From assembly GCA_017441825.1 (NCBI GenBank), contig JAFRVD010000003.1, positions 1 through 64,000 on the forward strand: 64,000 nt of DNA, read 5' to 3'. Origin of the DNA: Lachnospiraceae bacterium (GTDB taxonomy: Bacteria > Bacillota > Clostridia > Lachnospirales > Lachnospiraceae). Below, in pieces: positions 34,894 through 42,391 of this stretch. Below the pieces are notes generated by a model. The model was not told the DNA's origin, ran no database searches, and was given only the letters and a program-made list of their open reading frames with translations. The translations under genes and the position numbers were made by a program. Position 1 is the stretch's first letter. Each line of letters opens with the position of its first letter.

Positions 34894-36458
34894 CGGTTCA
34901 CGCTTCCTGCCCTGATCTCCTTAGTGGCAATTTTTTCCGTAAAACGGACGTCGTGCTCCACAAACAGCATGGTAGGGCGGAACCTGAGTAAAAGCTCCTC
35001 GATCTGCATGCGTGAAAAGACGTCGATGTAATTGAGTGGTTCATCCCAGATATAGAGCTGCGCCGGCGTCACGAGGGACGCCGCAATGAGCACCTTCTTT
35101 TTCTGGCCCTCGGAGAGCTCCTCCAGGTTTTTACTGAACTGCCCCCGTTCAAAATCCAATTTTCGAAGGACGGCCTTGAAGATGACCTCATCAAGGCCGC
35201 CTTTTTTGATGAAATCGTCCATCGGCCCGTGAAGATGCGACGTGTCCTGGTTGATGTAGGAGATAATGAGCCCGCTTCCGACGTCCAGCGTCCCGCTCTC
35301 TTCTGCATTTGCGAGGTAGGTGTCAAGATACTCCGGGTACCGTGTCCGGAATTCCGGAACACGGCGAAGGATCGCCTTGATCAGGCTCGACTTCCCGGAC
35401 CCGTTTGCGCCGGTAAGCGCGATCCTGTCTCCGTCCATGAGCTCAAATGAAAGGTCATTAATGACCGGTTCGGCCTTCCCCTGATACGAAAGCGAGAAAT
35501 TCCGGCAGAAGATCAGCCGGTCCTTATGGTAGTGCATGGGGCGAAGCTCGAGCGGCGTCTCCTTTTCGATATCCTTTAAAAGCCCTTCCTTTTCCTCGAT
35601 CTCCCGGTCGATCCGCTTTTCCATCGACTTGACCCGCGACTGTGCTTTCTTCGTCTTTGCGCCGATGTACGCGCGGGAATCCATAAACCTGTCATGCTCT
35701 TTGATCGGGTCGAAGCCGATCTTTGTCCCCTCGTTCTTATCCGCCCAGCTGTCCATTCTGCGGGAAGCGGCCTTGAGCTTTCCGATCTCCTTCAGGTGCT
35801 TTTCATTCTCCGCCAGATTAAAGGCGTCCTGCTTTTCCTTATTCTCCCACCAGGTCGAAAAGTTCCCGTTCCGGACTTCGATGGTCTCCCGGTTCAGGAC
35901 CAGCATGTGGTCCGTCACCGCATCCAGAAGGTCCCGGTCGTGGGAGACCAGGATGAAGCTCTTTTTAGAATTTAAGTAATCCCTGACGGCGTCCCGGGAA
36001 GCCCTGTCGAGGTGGTTCGTAGGCTCGTCGATGAGTAAAAACAGGTTTTCGCGCGAGAACAGGACCGCAAGCAGCAGCTTGGTCTGCTCTCCGTTTGACA
36101 GAAGCCTGAAGGGACGGTATAGAAGCTCCGCAGAAAGGTTAAGCTTCGCAAGCTCGATCATGACCCGCCAGTCCTCCACATGGTCCGTGATCTCCGTCAT
36201 GAATTCCGAAAGCGGCAGATCGCGGAAACGGTCCGGGAACCGGAAAGGAAAGTAGTCAAAGGCTTCCGGGCAGCGGATCCGCCCGGTATATTCATATTTC
36301 CCGAGAAGCAGATTTAAGAACGTGGTCTTTCCCTTGCCGTTCCTGCCGATGAACCCGAGCTTCCAGTCAGTATCGACGGAAAAAGAAACGTGGTCAAAGA
36401 TCAGGTCCGGGCTGTTCTCGTAACTGAACGTCAGATCTGTGACTTCAAGCTTTGACAT
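34890..36458 (-). CDS. Lsa/CplR-like ABC-F ribosome protection ATPase
   Basis: The 522-residue protein has two ABC ATPase domains and no membrane segment. Walker A motifs are GRNGKGKTT (near 37-45) and GANGSGKSS (near 348-356). The signatures are LLSNGEQTKLLL and LSEGQKKKV. The linker between them (about 195-300) is long and charged, as in antibiotic-resistance ABC-F proteins. The layout (SYENSPDLIFDHVSF at the start, YIWDEPLNYIDVF near the end) closely resembles Lsa-type proteins, which remove lincosamides, streptogramin A and pleuromutilins from the ribosome. Actual resistance is inferred. AAGGAGG precedes the ATG. The leader contains a small reading frame and a terminator. Confidence 0.82.
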   Translation of the reverse strand: MSKLEVTDLTFSYENSPDLIFDHVSFSVDTDWKLGFIGRNGKGKTTFLNLLLGKYEYTGRIRCPEAFDYFPFRFPDRFRDLPLSEFMTEITDHVEDWRVMIELAKLNLSAELLYRPFRLLSNGEQTKLLLAVLFSRENLFLLIDEPTNHLDRASRDAVRDYLNSKKSFILVSHDRDLLDAVTDHMLVLNRETIEVRNGNFSTWWENKEKQDAFNLAENEKHLKEIGKLKAASRRMDSWADKNEGTKIGFDPIKEHDRFMDSRAYIGAKTKKAQSRVKSMEKRIDREIEEKEGLLKDIEKETPLELRPMHYHKDRLIFCRNFSLSYQGKAEPVINDLSFELMDGDRIALTGANGSGKSSLIKAILRRVPEFRTRYPEYLDTYLANAEESGTLDVGSGLIISYINQDTSHLHGPMDDFIKKGGLDEVIFKAVLRKLDFERGQFSKNLEELSEGQKKKVLIAASLVTPAQLYIWDEPLNYIDVFSRMQIEELLLRFRPTMLFVEHDVRFTEKIATKEIRAGSVNR

Positions 36459-36542
36459 AAATACCTCCTTACCGAAGGACGCATGAGAACGGGAGCCCGC
36501 CGCTTTCCGTGCGGAGAAGGCGTACTTTCCACACAAAAAGAG

Positions 36543-36559
36543 AGGCATAGACTATGCCT
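36543..36559 (-). terminator. Attenuator-like terminator in the ABC-F leader
   Basis: AGGCATA/TATGCCT with a 3-base loop is followed on the minus strand by CTCTTTTTGTG. It lies about 85 bases before the ABC-F start and about 180 bases after its promoter, so full-length transcription needs read-through. Confidence 0.7.
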
Positions 36560-36599
36560 TAAAGATCCGTTTTCTGCGTCCGAAACGATCAGACGGCAT
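36552..36599 (-). CDS. Putative 15-residue leader peptide of the ABC-F gene
   Basis: On the minus strand ATG at 36599 opens a frame for MPSDRFGRRKRIFKA, ending in TAG at 36552-36554. The last codons AAG GCA TAG form the left arm of the terminator stem, so a ribosome stalled near the end would stop the terminator from forming. AGGTGAGG lies about 10-18 bases upstream, a weak site. The arrangement matches known attenuation control of ribosome-protection genes, but no conserved stalling motif is recognised. Confidence 0.5.
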   Translation of the reverse strand: MPSDRFGRRKRIFKA

Positions 36600-36743
36600 G
36601 ATCCTGCCGCCTCACCTCTGTTTCAAAAGCGCTTCCGGGAAGCTTCCCATGGAGCGCGGACACAAAAAACTTATCTTAACACTCGTCCGTACCTCTCTCT
36701 TTAAAAATTCCGGCAGACCGTAAGGCCTTCCATATCTGTTTTT

Positions 36744-36772
36744 TATATAACATACTGCGCACAGAATTGCAA
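36744..36772 (-). promoter_or_regulatory. Promoter of the ABC-F gene
   Basis: On the minus strand TTGCAA (36767-36772) is 17 bases before TATATA (36744-36749), giving a leader of about 280 bases. The leader also holds a GGCGGCA/TGCCGTC hairpin around the leader-peptide start and the palindrome GGGAAGCTTCCC. Confidence 0.65.
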
Positions 36773-36780
36773 GTGATGTA

Positions 36781-36809
36781 TAGACGAAAACACATTAATA
36801 GGATATAAT
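36781..36809 (+). promoter_or_regulatory. Promoter of the GH3 gene
   Basis: TAGACG (36781-36786) and perfect TATAAT (36804-36809) are separated by 17 bases. This promoter stands back to back with the ABC-F promoter. No other gene is in the 432-bp ABC-F/GH3 gap besides the leader peptide. Confidence 0.65.
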
Positions 36810-36890
36810 CATATTGGGTTAAAGGGCTTTTGTCCCTGATTTTTGTTAATACAGTTTCATTACGGAGATCAATCGGAAAAGGAGGGCGCC

Positions 36891-39344
36891 GTGAAACTGA
36901 ACAAATACGAAATAGAACACAATCAGATGGTCCGGAGCAAGGCTTGCGAATGTGCGCTGTTTTTACGAAGAAATAATGATTTCCCGCTGGAGGAGCCGGG
37001 GGAGATCGCCTTATACGGCAGCGGCGCGCGGCGTACAATAAAGGGCGGCACCGGTTCCGGCGACGTCAACGTCCGTACCTCCGTATCCATCGAAGCCGGG
37101 CTGAAGCGCGCAGGCTTTACCGTGACCACCAAGGACTGGATGGATTCTTACGATGAAATGTATAAAAAAGCCCGCGCGGACTTTGTGAAGGAGATCAAGG
37201 AACGCGCGAAAAAGCTTCACACGAACGCCATCATACTCGGCATGGGCGCCGTGATGCCCGAGCCGGCCTATGCGTTCCCTGTGATGGGGGCCGGAGACGT
37301 GGCAATTTACGTCCTTTCGAGGATCTGTGGTGAGGGCAATGACCGGACCGACGTTCCCGGTGACATTCAGCTCACGGAGACGGAGCTTCGCGACATCCGC
37401 GCCATCCGCAAAAAGTATAAAAAATTCATGCTCGTCCTCAACGTAGGCGGCATGATGGACCTTTCCGCCCTCCTCGAAAATGAGGAAGACGCACCGGAGA
37501 ACATCCTTCTCCTGTCCCAGCTGGGCGCCCAGACCGGCGATATCTTCGCGGACATTCTGCTTGGCGCGGATCCTTCCGGAAAGCTTACGGCCACCTGGAG
37601 CCCGCTGTCCGACTTCCCGGATGCAGGGAACTTCGGCGACCCGGACGACACATATTACAAAGAGGGCATCTACGTCGGCTACCGCTATTTTGACAGCGTC
37701 GGCAAAAAGGCGCTTTTCCCATTCGGCTTCGGCCTTTCCTACACGGATTTCCAGATCTCTCCGGGTGCCATATACAGTACGGAGACAGATCCGGAAGGGC
37801 CGGCAGTCACCGTAACGGCCAGCGTGACCAACGTCGGAAATTACACCGGCAAGGAAGTCGTACAGCTTTACGTATCACTGCCGGAAGGCGAACTCGACCA
37901 GCCGTACCAGACGCTCGCGGCGTTTACAAAGACCGAGCCCATCCATCCGGGCAGGTTCGAGAATGTTTCGCTGAAGTTCTATATGAGGGACATTGCGTCC
38001 TACGATGCGAAGGAAGCCGCCTGGGTGCTCGAGCCCGGCAGGTACGTTGTTCGTATCGGAAAAAGCAGTATTGACACAGAGCCTGCGGGTGTGGTATGTA
38101 TAACTGAAAAAATCATTCTCGAAAAAGTGAAGAACGCCTGCGGAGAGCCCGGCTTTACCGACTGGCGTCCGGAAACAAAACGGGAAGAGGAGCTTCCGGA
38201 GGGTCTGAAGGAGGTCACCTTCACTCCGGAAAGCTTTACCACTTATGAAGTGAATTACGAGCTTCCGAAGGAGATCGCGCCTGAGGTGGAAGCGCTTGAC
38301 GATTCCGAGCTTGCGTATCTCCTGACCGGTGCGTTCAACCCGAAGGGCGCGCTGCTCAGCATTATCGGAAGCTCCGGGAAGCACGTGGCAGGCGCCGCGG
38401 GCGAGACCACGTCCCTTCTGGAAGAAAAAGGCTTCCGCCCGCTCGTCATGGCGGACGGTCCTGCGGGACTCCGCTTAAGTAAAAAGTATTTTGTAGACAA
38501 GAACGGAACGCCTCAGTCACTGGAAGGTGATATGACGGTGCTTTTCGGGGAGTTCCTTCCGAAGCCGGTGTCCCTTGTCCTCTCCCTTATGCAGAAGAAG
38601 CCCGGGAAGAACGACAAGGTCATAGAGCAGTATGCGACGTCCATCCCCATCGGCACGGCCATCGCACAGAGCTGGAACGTGGAATACGCGCGGGACTGCG
38701 GAGACATTGTCGGAAGTGAGATGGTCCGCTTTGGCGTGGACTTCTGGCTGGCGCCGGCGCTCAATATCCACAGAGACCCCCGGTGCGGCAGAAACTTTGA
38801 ATACTATTCCGAGGATCCGCTTCTCTCCGGCCTCATGGCAGGTGCCGTGACGCTTGGAGTGCAGTCTCATCCCGGGAAATTTGTTACCATCAAGCACTAC
38901 GCGGCAAACAACCAGGAGACCAACCGGTTCGGGAACAACAGCTGCGTCAGTGAACGCGCGCTCCGGGAGATCTACCTGAAGGGCTTCGGGCTCGCGGTAC
39001 GTGAGGCAAGGCCGCTTGCGGTCATGACCTCGTACAACCTGCTGAACGGGACCCACACCTCGGAGAGAGGGGACCTCGTCAATGATATCTTAAGGGCTGA
39101 GTTCGGCTTCCGGGGTATCGTCATGACGGACTGGGTCGTCCGTGCGATGATGAAGAGCGGAAAATACGGCGGCCCCGAAGGGTGGAAGATCATCGACGCG
39201 GGAGGAGAGCTCCTGATGCCCGGCTCGAAGGAAGATTATGAAAGCATACTGAATGCGGTGAAAGACGGCCGCCTGACCAGGGAACGCCTTCTTGTGAACG
39301 CGTCCCGCATTTACAGACTGATCAGAATGTCAGCAGCAAAATAG
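36891..39344 (+). CDS. Glycoside hydrolase family 3 beta-glucosidase, permuted domain order
   Basis: The 817-residue enzyme carries the GH3 domains in inverted order. The alpha/beta sandwich (about 15-255) and fibronectin-like domain (about 300-390) come first. The catalytic barrel (about 420-800) comes last, with GRNFEYYSEDP, KHYAANNQETNR and nucleophile Asp747 in VMTDW. Inverted order is known from rumen enzymes of Ruminococcus albus and Butyrivibrio. It has no signal peptide, so it probably acts in the cytoplasm on imported glucosides. The start is a GTG with AAGGAGG five bases upstream; an in-frame ATG at 36843 has no binding site. Confidence 0.88.
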   Translation: MKLNKYEIEHNQMVRSKACECALFLRRNNDFPLEEPGEIALYGSGARRTIKGGTGSGDVNVRTSVSIEAGLKRAGFTVTTKDWMDSYDEMYKKARADFVKEIKERAKKLHTNAIILGMGAVMPEPAYAFPVMGAGDVAIYVLSRICGEGNDRTDVPGDIQLTETELRDIRAIRKKYKKFMLVLNVGGMMDLSALLENEEDAPENILLLSQLGAQTGDIFADILLGADPSGKLTATWSPLSDFPDAGNFGDPDDTYYKEGIYVGYRYFDSVGKKALFPFGFGLSYTDFQISPGAIYSTETDPEGPAVTVTASVTNVGNYTGKEVVQLYVSLPEGELDQPYQTLAAFTKTEPIHPGRFENVSLKFYMRDIASYDAKEAAWVLEPGRYVVRIGKSSIDTEPAGVVCITEKIILEKVKNACGEPGFTDWRPETKREEELPEGLKEVTFTPESFTTYEVNYELPKEIAPEVEALDDSELAYLLTGAFNPKGALLSIIGSSGKHVAGAAGETTSLLEEKGFRPLVMADGPAGLRLSKKYFVDKNGTPQSLEGDMTVLFGEFLPKPVSLVLSLMQKKPGKNDKVIEQYATSIPIGTAIAQSWNVEYARDCGDIVGSEMVRFGVDFWLAPALNIHRDPRCGRNFEYYSEDPLLSGLMAGAVTLGVQSHPGKFVTIKHYAANNQETNRFGNNSCVSERALREIYLKGFGLAVREARPLAVMTSYNLLNGTHTSERGDLVNDILRAEFGFRGIVMTDWVVRAMMKSGKYGGPEGWKIIDAGGELLMPGSKEDYESILNAVKDGRLTRERLLVNASRIYRLIRMSAAK

Positions 39345-39356
39345 GAGGAACTTACC

Positions 39357-39719
39357 ATGGAAGAGAAAAGAAATGTAATGGTCCTGTCGATCGTACAGGG
39401 AAATGACGGGGATGAGGCCATCCATGAGCTGAATGAACACGGCTTCAACGTGACCATCCTCTCCACGACCGGCGGCTTCTTAAGACGGAGGAGCAGCACG
39501 CTGCTCATCGGTACGGAAGAAGAAAAGCTTCAGGAAGTCCTTGACCTTTTGAAGGCTACTGCCGGCAGAAGAAAAATCACGGAATTCCAGACTACTACCG
39601 GCTATCCGGACGGCAGCGGCCTTGCCATGAGCTCCGCGTCTCATGCAGTGCCCGTTGAAACCGAGGTGGGCGGCGCGGTTGTTTTCGTGATGAAGCTCGA
39701 CCGTTTCGAACGGTTCTGA
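39357..39719 (+). CDS. darA: Cyclic-di-AMP receptor DarA/PstA (YaaQ)
   Basis: The 120-residue PII-like trimeric protein matches the DarA/PstA family (DUF970). STTGGFLRRRSSTLLIG (36-52) and the GGAVVFVMKLDRFERF end are characteristic. The family binds c-di-AMP, and its downstream targets are not well defined. AGGAGG precedes the ATG, 12 bases after the GH3 stop. It sits directly before the Mrp-like operon, which is notable because c-di-AMP generally controls K+ and osmotic balance. In B. subtilis it lies near holB instead. Confidence 0.93.
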   Translation: MEEKRNVMVLSIVQGNDGDEAIHELNEHGFNVTILSTTGGFLRRRSSTLLIGTEEEKLQEVLDLLKATAGRRKITEFQTTTGYPDGSGLAMSSASHAVPVETEVGGAVVFVMKLDRFERF

Positions 39720-39734
39720 CCCGTGAAGACTTGC

Positions 39735-39765
39735 GGGCCGCAGATCGCGCATCTGCGGCCCCTTT
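39735..39765 (+). terminator. Hairpin after darA
   Basis: A perfect 11-bp GGGCCGCAGAT/ATCTGCGGCCC stem with loop CGCGC is followed by TTTTCC. It separates darA from the antiporter operon, which may depend on partial read-through because I see no good promoter in the 58-bp gap. Confidence 0.7.
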
Positions 39766-39777
39766 TCCTATGAGACC

Positions 39778-40242
39778 ATGTACATTCTCATTTTTACGAT
39801 CTGGCTGATCCTGAACGATCACTATACCGTGGAAGTCTGCCTTCTGGGGCTCGCACTGACGATCCTCCTGGGCGGGCTTCTTTATGTGCTCTTCGGATAT
39901 ACAGTGAAAAAGGATCTCCGGATCCTCCGGAAGGTCCCCCTCTTTGCGGGCTACCTTGCAGTCCTTTTTGTGGAGATCATCAAAGCCAACGTCAAGGTAC
40001 TTTCATGTATCCTGAACTGGCGCCATCCGCTCTCCCCCACCATAGTGGTCTTCCATTCCGGCCTCCGGACCAGCTTCGGCCGGTTCGTGCTCGCAAATTC
40101 CATTACGCTGACGCCGGGGACCATTACAGTGGAGGTCGACGATGAAAAGGACCTCCTCACCGTGCACTGCATCAGGCGCGAACTCCTCGACATTTCTGAG
40201 GACGCGCTGTTTATCCGGCTGATCCGGAGATTGGAGGCGTAG
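39778..40242 (+). CDS. mrpE: Mrp antiporter subunit E-like
   Basis: The 154-residue membrane protein has two to three N-terminal helices and the conserved cytoplasmic domain of MrpE/MnhE/MbhA: RTSFGRFVLANSITLTPGT (about 98-116), then VHCIRRE. It is part of the small-subunit membrane module of Mrp-type Na+/H+ antiporters. The ribosome binding site is weak. First gene of the operon. Confidence 0.92.
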   Translation: MYILIFTIWLILNDHYTVEVCLLGLALTILLGGLLYVLFGYTVKKDLRILRKVPLFAGYLAVLFVEIIKANVKVLSCILNWRHPLSPTIVVFHSGLRTSFGRFVLANSITLTPGTITVEVDDEKDLLTVHCIRRELLDISEDALFIRLIRRLEA

Positions 40243-40245
40243 ATC

Positions 40246-40530
40246 ATGGAATACAGGAACCTTCTTCTTATCCTCTGTCTGGGCGGGCTGCTCATTGCCA
40301 TGATCTTCGGGCTGATCCGTGCGATCCGCGGACCGCGGCGGGCGGACCGGATCCTGGGTGTCAACATGAGCACGTCCATTTCCATGGCGGCCATCGCGAT
40401 CCTTGCGGTCTACCTGAAGGAAAACTGGCTTTTGGACGTCTGTCTTGTTTACTGCCTGATCGGTTTCCTTGCGGTAGTGATCCTGACAAAGGTCCACATC
40501 AGTGAAATACAGGAGGCGAAAGATGAGTAA
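40246..40530 (+). CDS. mrpF: Mrp antiporter subunit F-like
   Basis: The 94-residue protein has three helices and the MrpF/MnhF/MbhB motif RGPRRADRILGVNM (about 28-41). It starts 3 bases after mrpE and overlaps mrpG by 8 bases. Confidence 0.92.
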   Translation: MEYRNLLLILCLGGLLIAMIFGLIRAIRGPRRADRILGVNMSTSISMAAIAILAVYLKENWLLDVCLVYCLIGFLAVVILTKVHISEIQEAKDE

Positions 40531-40858
40531 CATTCTCCGGATGATCCTTTCGTCCATCCTTCTTTTTTCGGGGATCCTCGTGATCTGGGTCTCGGTCTTC
40601 GGCGTGTTCCGCTTCCGGTTCGTCATGAACCGCATGCAGTCCGCGGCGATGATCGACACGCTCGGCCTTTTCCTGATCCTCACGGGCCTCATGGTAGTTT
40701 CCGGCGAGCTTTCCGTGATCCTCAAGCTCGTCCTGATCCTGCTTTTCCAGTGGGTGGGCAGCCCCATAGCGTCCCATATGGTCGGGCGGCTTGAGGTGTC
40801 CGTAGACCCGGACCTCCGGGAGCACGTCGTCTTTGAACGGCATGAGGAGGACACATGA
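40523..40858 (+). CDS. mrpG: Mrp antiporter subunit G-like
   Basis: The 111-residue protein has three helices and the MrpG/MnhG/MbhC pattern (GVFRFRFVMNRMQSAAMIDTLG and PIASHMVGR). The ATG at 40523 has GGAGG upstream inside mrpF. A longer in-frame start at 40502 lacks one. It overlaps the next gene by 4 bases. Confidence 0.9.
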   Translation: MSNILRMILSSILLFSGILVIWVSVFGVFRFRFVMNRMQSAAMIDTLGLFLILTGLMVVSGELSVILKLVLILLFQWVGSPIASHMVGRLEVSVDPDLREHVVFERHEEDT

Positions 40859-41130
40859 ACTATATTGAGATCGCGCTTCTTGCGCTTATCATCATCTGCG
40901 GAATAGCGACCTGCGTTACCAGAAACCTCATGGTCTCCATGATCATTTTCATGATCTACAGTGTCTTTATGTCCGTGAGCTGGGCGATCCTGAGGGCGCC
41001 TGACCTTGCCATTACGGAAGCTGCCGTAGGCGCAGGCATCTCCAGTATCCTCATGTTCATCACGCTGAAGCGGGTCCATTCCCTGCGGGACGAAGACCGG
41101 TCCCGGGAGGCGGAAGATGAAGAAATTTAA
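40855..41130 (+). CDS. DUF4040 subunit (MbhD-like, MrpA C-terminal domain)
   Basis: The 91-residue protein has three helices with SWAILRAPDLAITEAAVGAG (about 42-61), the core of DUF4040. In Mrp this domain is the C-terminal part of MrpA. As a separate gene it follows the Mbh/Mbx style. It overlaps its neighbours by 4 bases (mrpG) and 14 bases (MbhE-MrpB fusion). Confidence 0.88.
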   Translation: MNYIEIALLALIIICGIATCVTRNLMVSMIIFMIYSVFMSVSWAILRAPDLAITEAAVGAGISSILMFITLKRVHSLRDEDRSREAEDEEI

Positions 41131-42004
41131 GGAATGGCTCAGGGACTGGGACGAAGGGACGTTTGACTTTACTATAGATACGGCGGCAGCAGGGAACGAG
41201 GAAAGCACAGTAAGCGAAAGTTTTGAAAAAACGGCGCTTACCGACCTCGAAAACCGCGAGTTCCGCCTGTTTTCCCGCGCTTTTCCGATCACTGCCGTCA
41301 TTCTGGCGTCCGTCATGATCGTATTCCTCCTGTCCGCAGTGATGCGGCTTCCTGCGTTCGGGAGCCCGCACACGCCGCCGGCAGAGAGCGTGACCATTCA
41401 AAGGTACATAGAAAACGGCCTCAGTGAGACCGGGGCCATCAATATCGTTGCCGGGGTGATCCTCGACTACCGCGCGTTCGATACACTCGGGGAATCTCAC
41501 GTGCTTTTCGCAGCCGCGGCGGCGGTCTTCATCCTGATGGCCTCCGCAAGGAGGCGTCCGGAAAGCCCGCGGGACCAGGCGATCCTCCGGGATGACCCGA
41601 TCCTTCGGAACACGACCAAGGTGCTGGTCCCGATCATCCTGCTGTTTGGCCTCTACGTGATCTTTAACGGGCATTTGGGGCCCGGCGGCGGATTTTCGGG
41701 CGGGTCGATCATCGGCGGGGGACTCATCATGTATGAGATGTCCTACGGGCCCACACGGCTCCAGCGGGTGCTGAACCTGAAGACCTACAAAATCACGGTC
41801 CTCGTGTCGCTCCTCTTCTACAGCATCGCCAAATGCTATTCGTTTTTCTGCGGCGCGAACAGCCTTCATACGATATTCGGGCCGGGGACGCCCGGAAGGA
41901 TATTCTCCGCAGGACTGATCCTGCCGCTCAACATGGTGGTGGGGATCGTGGTCTCCTGCACGTTATACGGATTTTACGCGTTATTCATGAGGGAGCAGAT
42001 CTGA
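41117..42004 (+). CDS. mrpB: MbhE-MrpB fusion subunit
   Basis: The 295-residue protein joins two modules. Residues about 50-150 resemble MbhE or the MrpA tail (ETGAINIVAGVILDYRAFDTLGE). Residues about 165-292 are MnhB/MrpB, with GHLGPGGGFSGGSIIGGG (about 185-202) in the membrane. The first 50 residues are soluble and acidic. In many Mbh-type operons these are separate genes (mbhE, mbhF). Confidence 0.88.
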   Translation: MKKFKEWLRDWDEGTFDFTIDTAAAGNEESTVSESFEKTALTDLENREFRLFSRAFPITAVILASVMIVFLLSAVMRLPAFGSPHTPPAESVTIQRYIENGLSETGAINIVAGVILDYRAFDTLGESHVLFAAAAAVFILMASARRRPESPRDQAILRDDPILRNTTKVLVPIILLFGLYVIFNGHLGPGGGFSGGSIIGGGLIMYEMSYGPTRLQRVLNLKTYKITVLVSLLFYSIAKCYSFFCGANSLHTIFGPGTPGRIFSAGLILPLNMVVGIVVSCTLYGFYALFMREQI

Positions 42005-42007
42005 CGC

Positions 42008-42391
42008 ATGTGGATGACACTCTGGAACAACAGAATACAGGTCGCGGCGGTCATCCTGTTCGCCGTGGGCTTCGTCACGCTCCTGCTCCACCGGAACCTG
42101 ATCAAAAAGGTCATCGGCCTCAACATCATGGACACGGCGGCGTACCTGTTCCTGACCTCCATCGGGTACATTGAGAACCGGCTGTCGCCCATCATTCAGG
42201 AAGGGGACACGGCGCTTGAGACGTACGTCAACCCGCTGCCTGCGGGGCTCGTCCTCACCGGCATCGTTGTGTCCGTTTCCGTGACGGCGGTCATGCTGGC
42301 GCTTACCATCCGGATCTACCGGCGATATCACACGCTGAACCTGGACGACATCTACCGGTATGTGCACGATGAAATGGAGGGCGAGCAATGA
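42008..42391 (+). CDS. mrpC: Mrp antiporter subunit C-like (NuoK family)
   Basis: The 127-residue protein has three helices and the NuoK/MrpC pattern: HRNLIKKVIGLNIMDTAAYLF (about 28-48) and PLPAGLVLTGIVVSVSVTAV. It overlaps the next gene by 4 bases (ATGA). Confidence 0.92.
   Translation: MWMTLWNNRIQVAAVILFAVGFVTLLLHRNLIKKVIGLNIMDTAAYLFLTSIGYIENRLSPIIQEGDTALETYVNPLPAGLVLTGIVVSVSVTAVMLALTIRIYRRYHTLNLDDIYRYVHDEMEGEQ

Noticed and set aside
36676..36753. 25-residue frame considered as ABC-F leader peptide
   Set aside because: Its ATG lies upstream of the predicted transcription start at the TATATA box and has no ribosome binding site, so the 15-residue frame is preferred.
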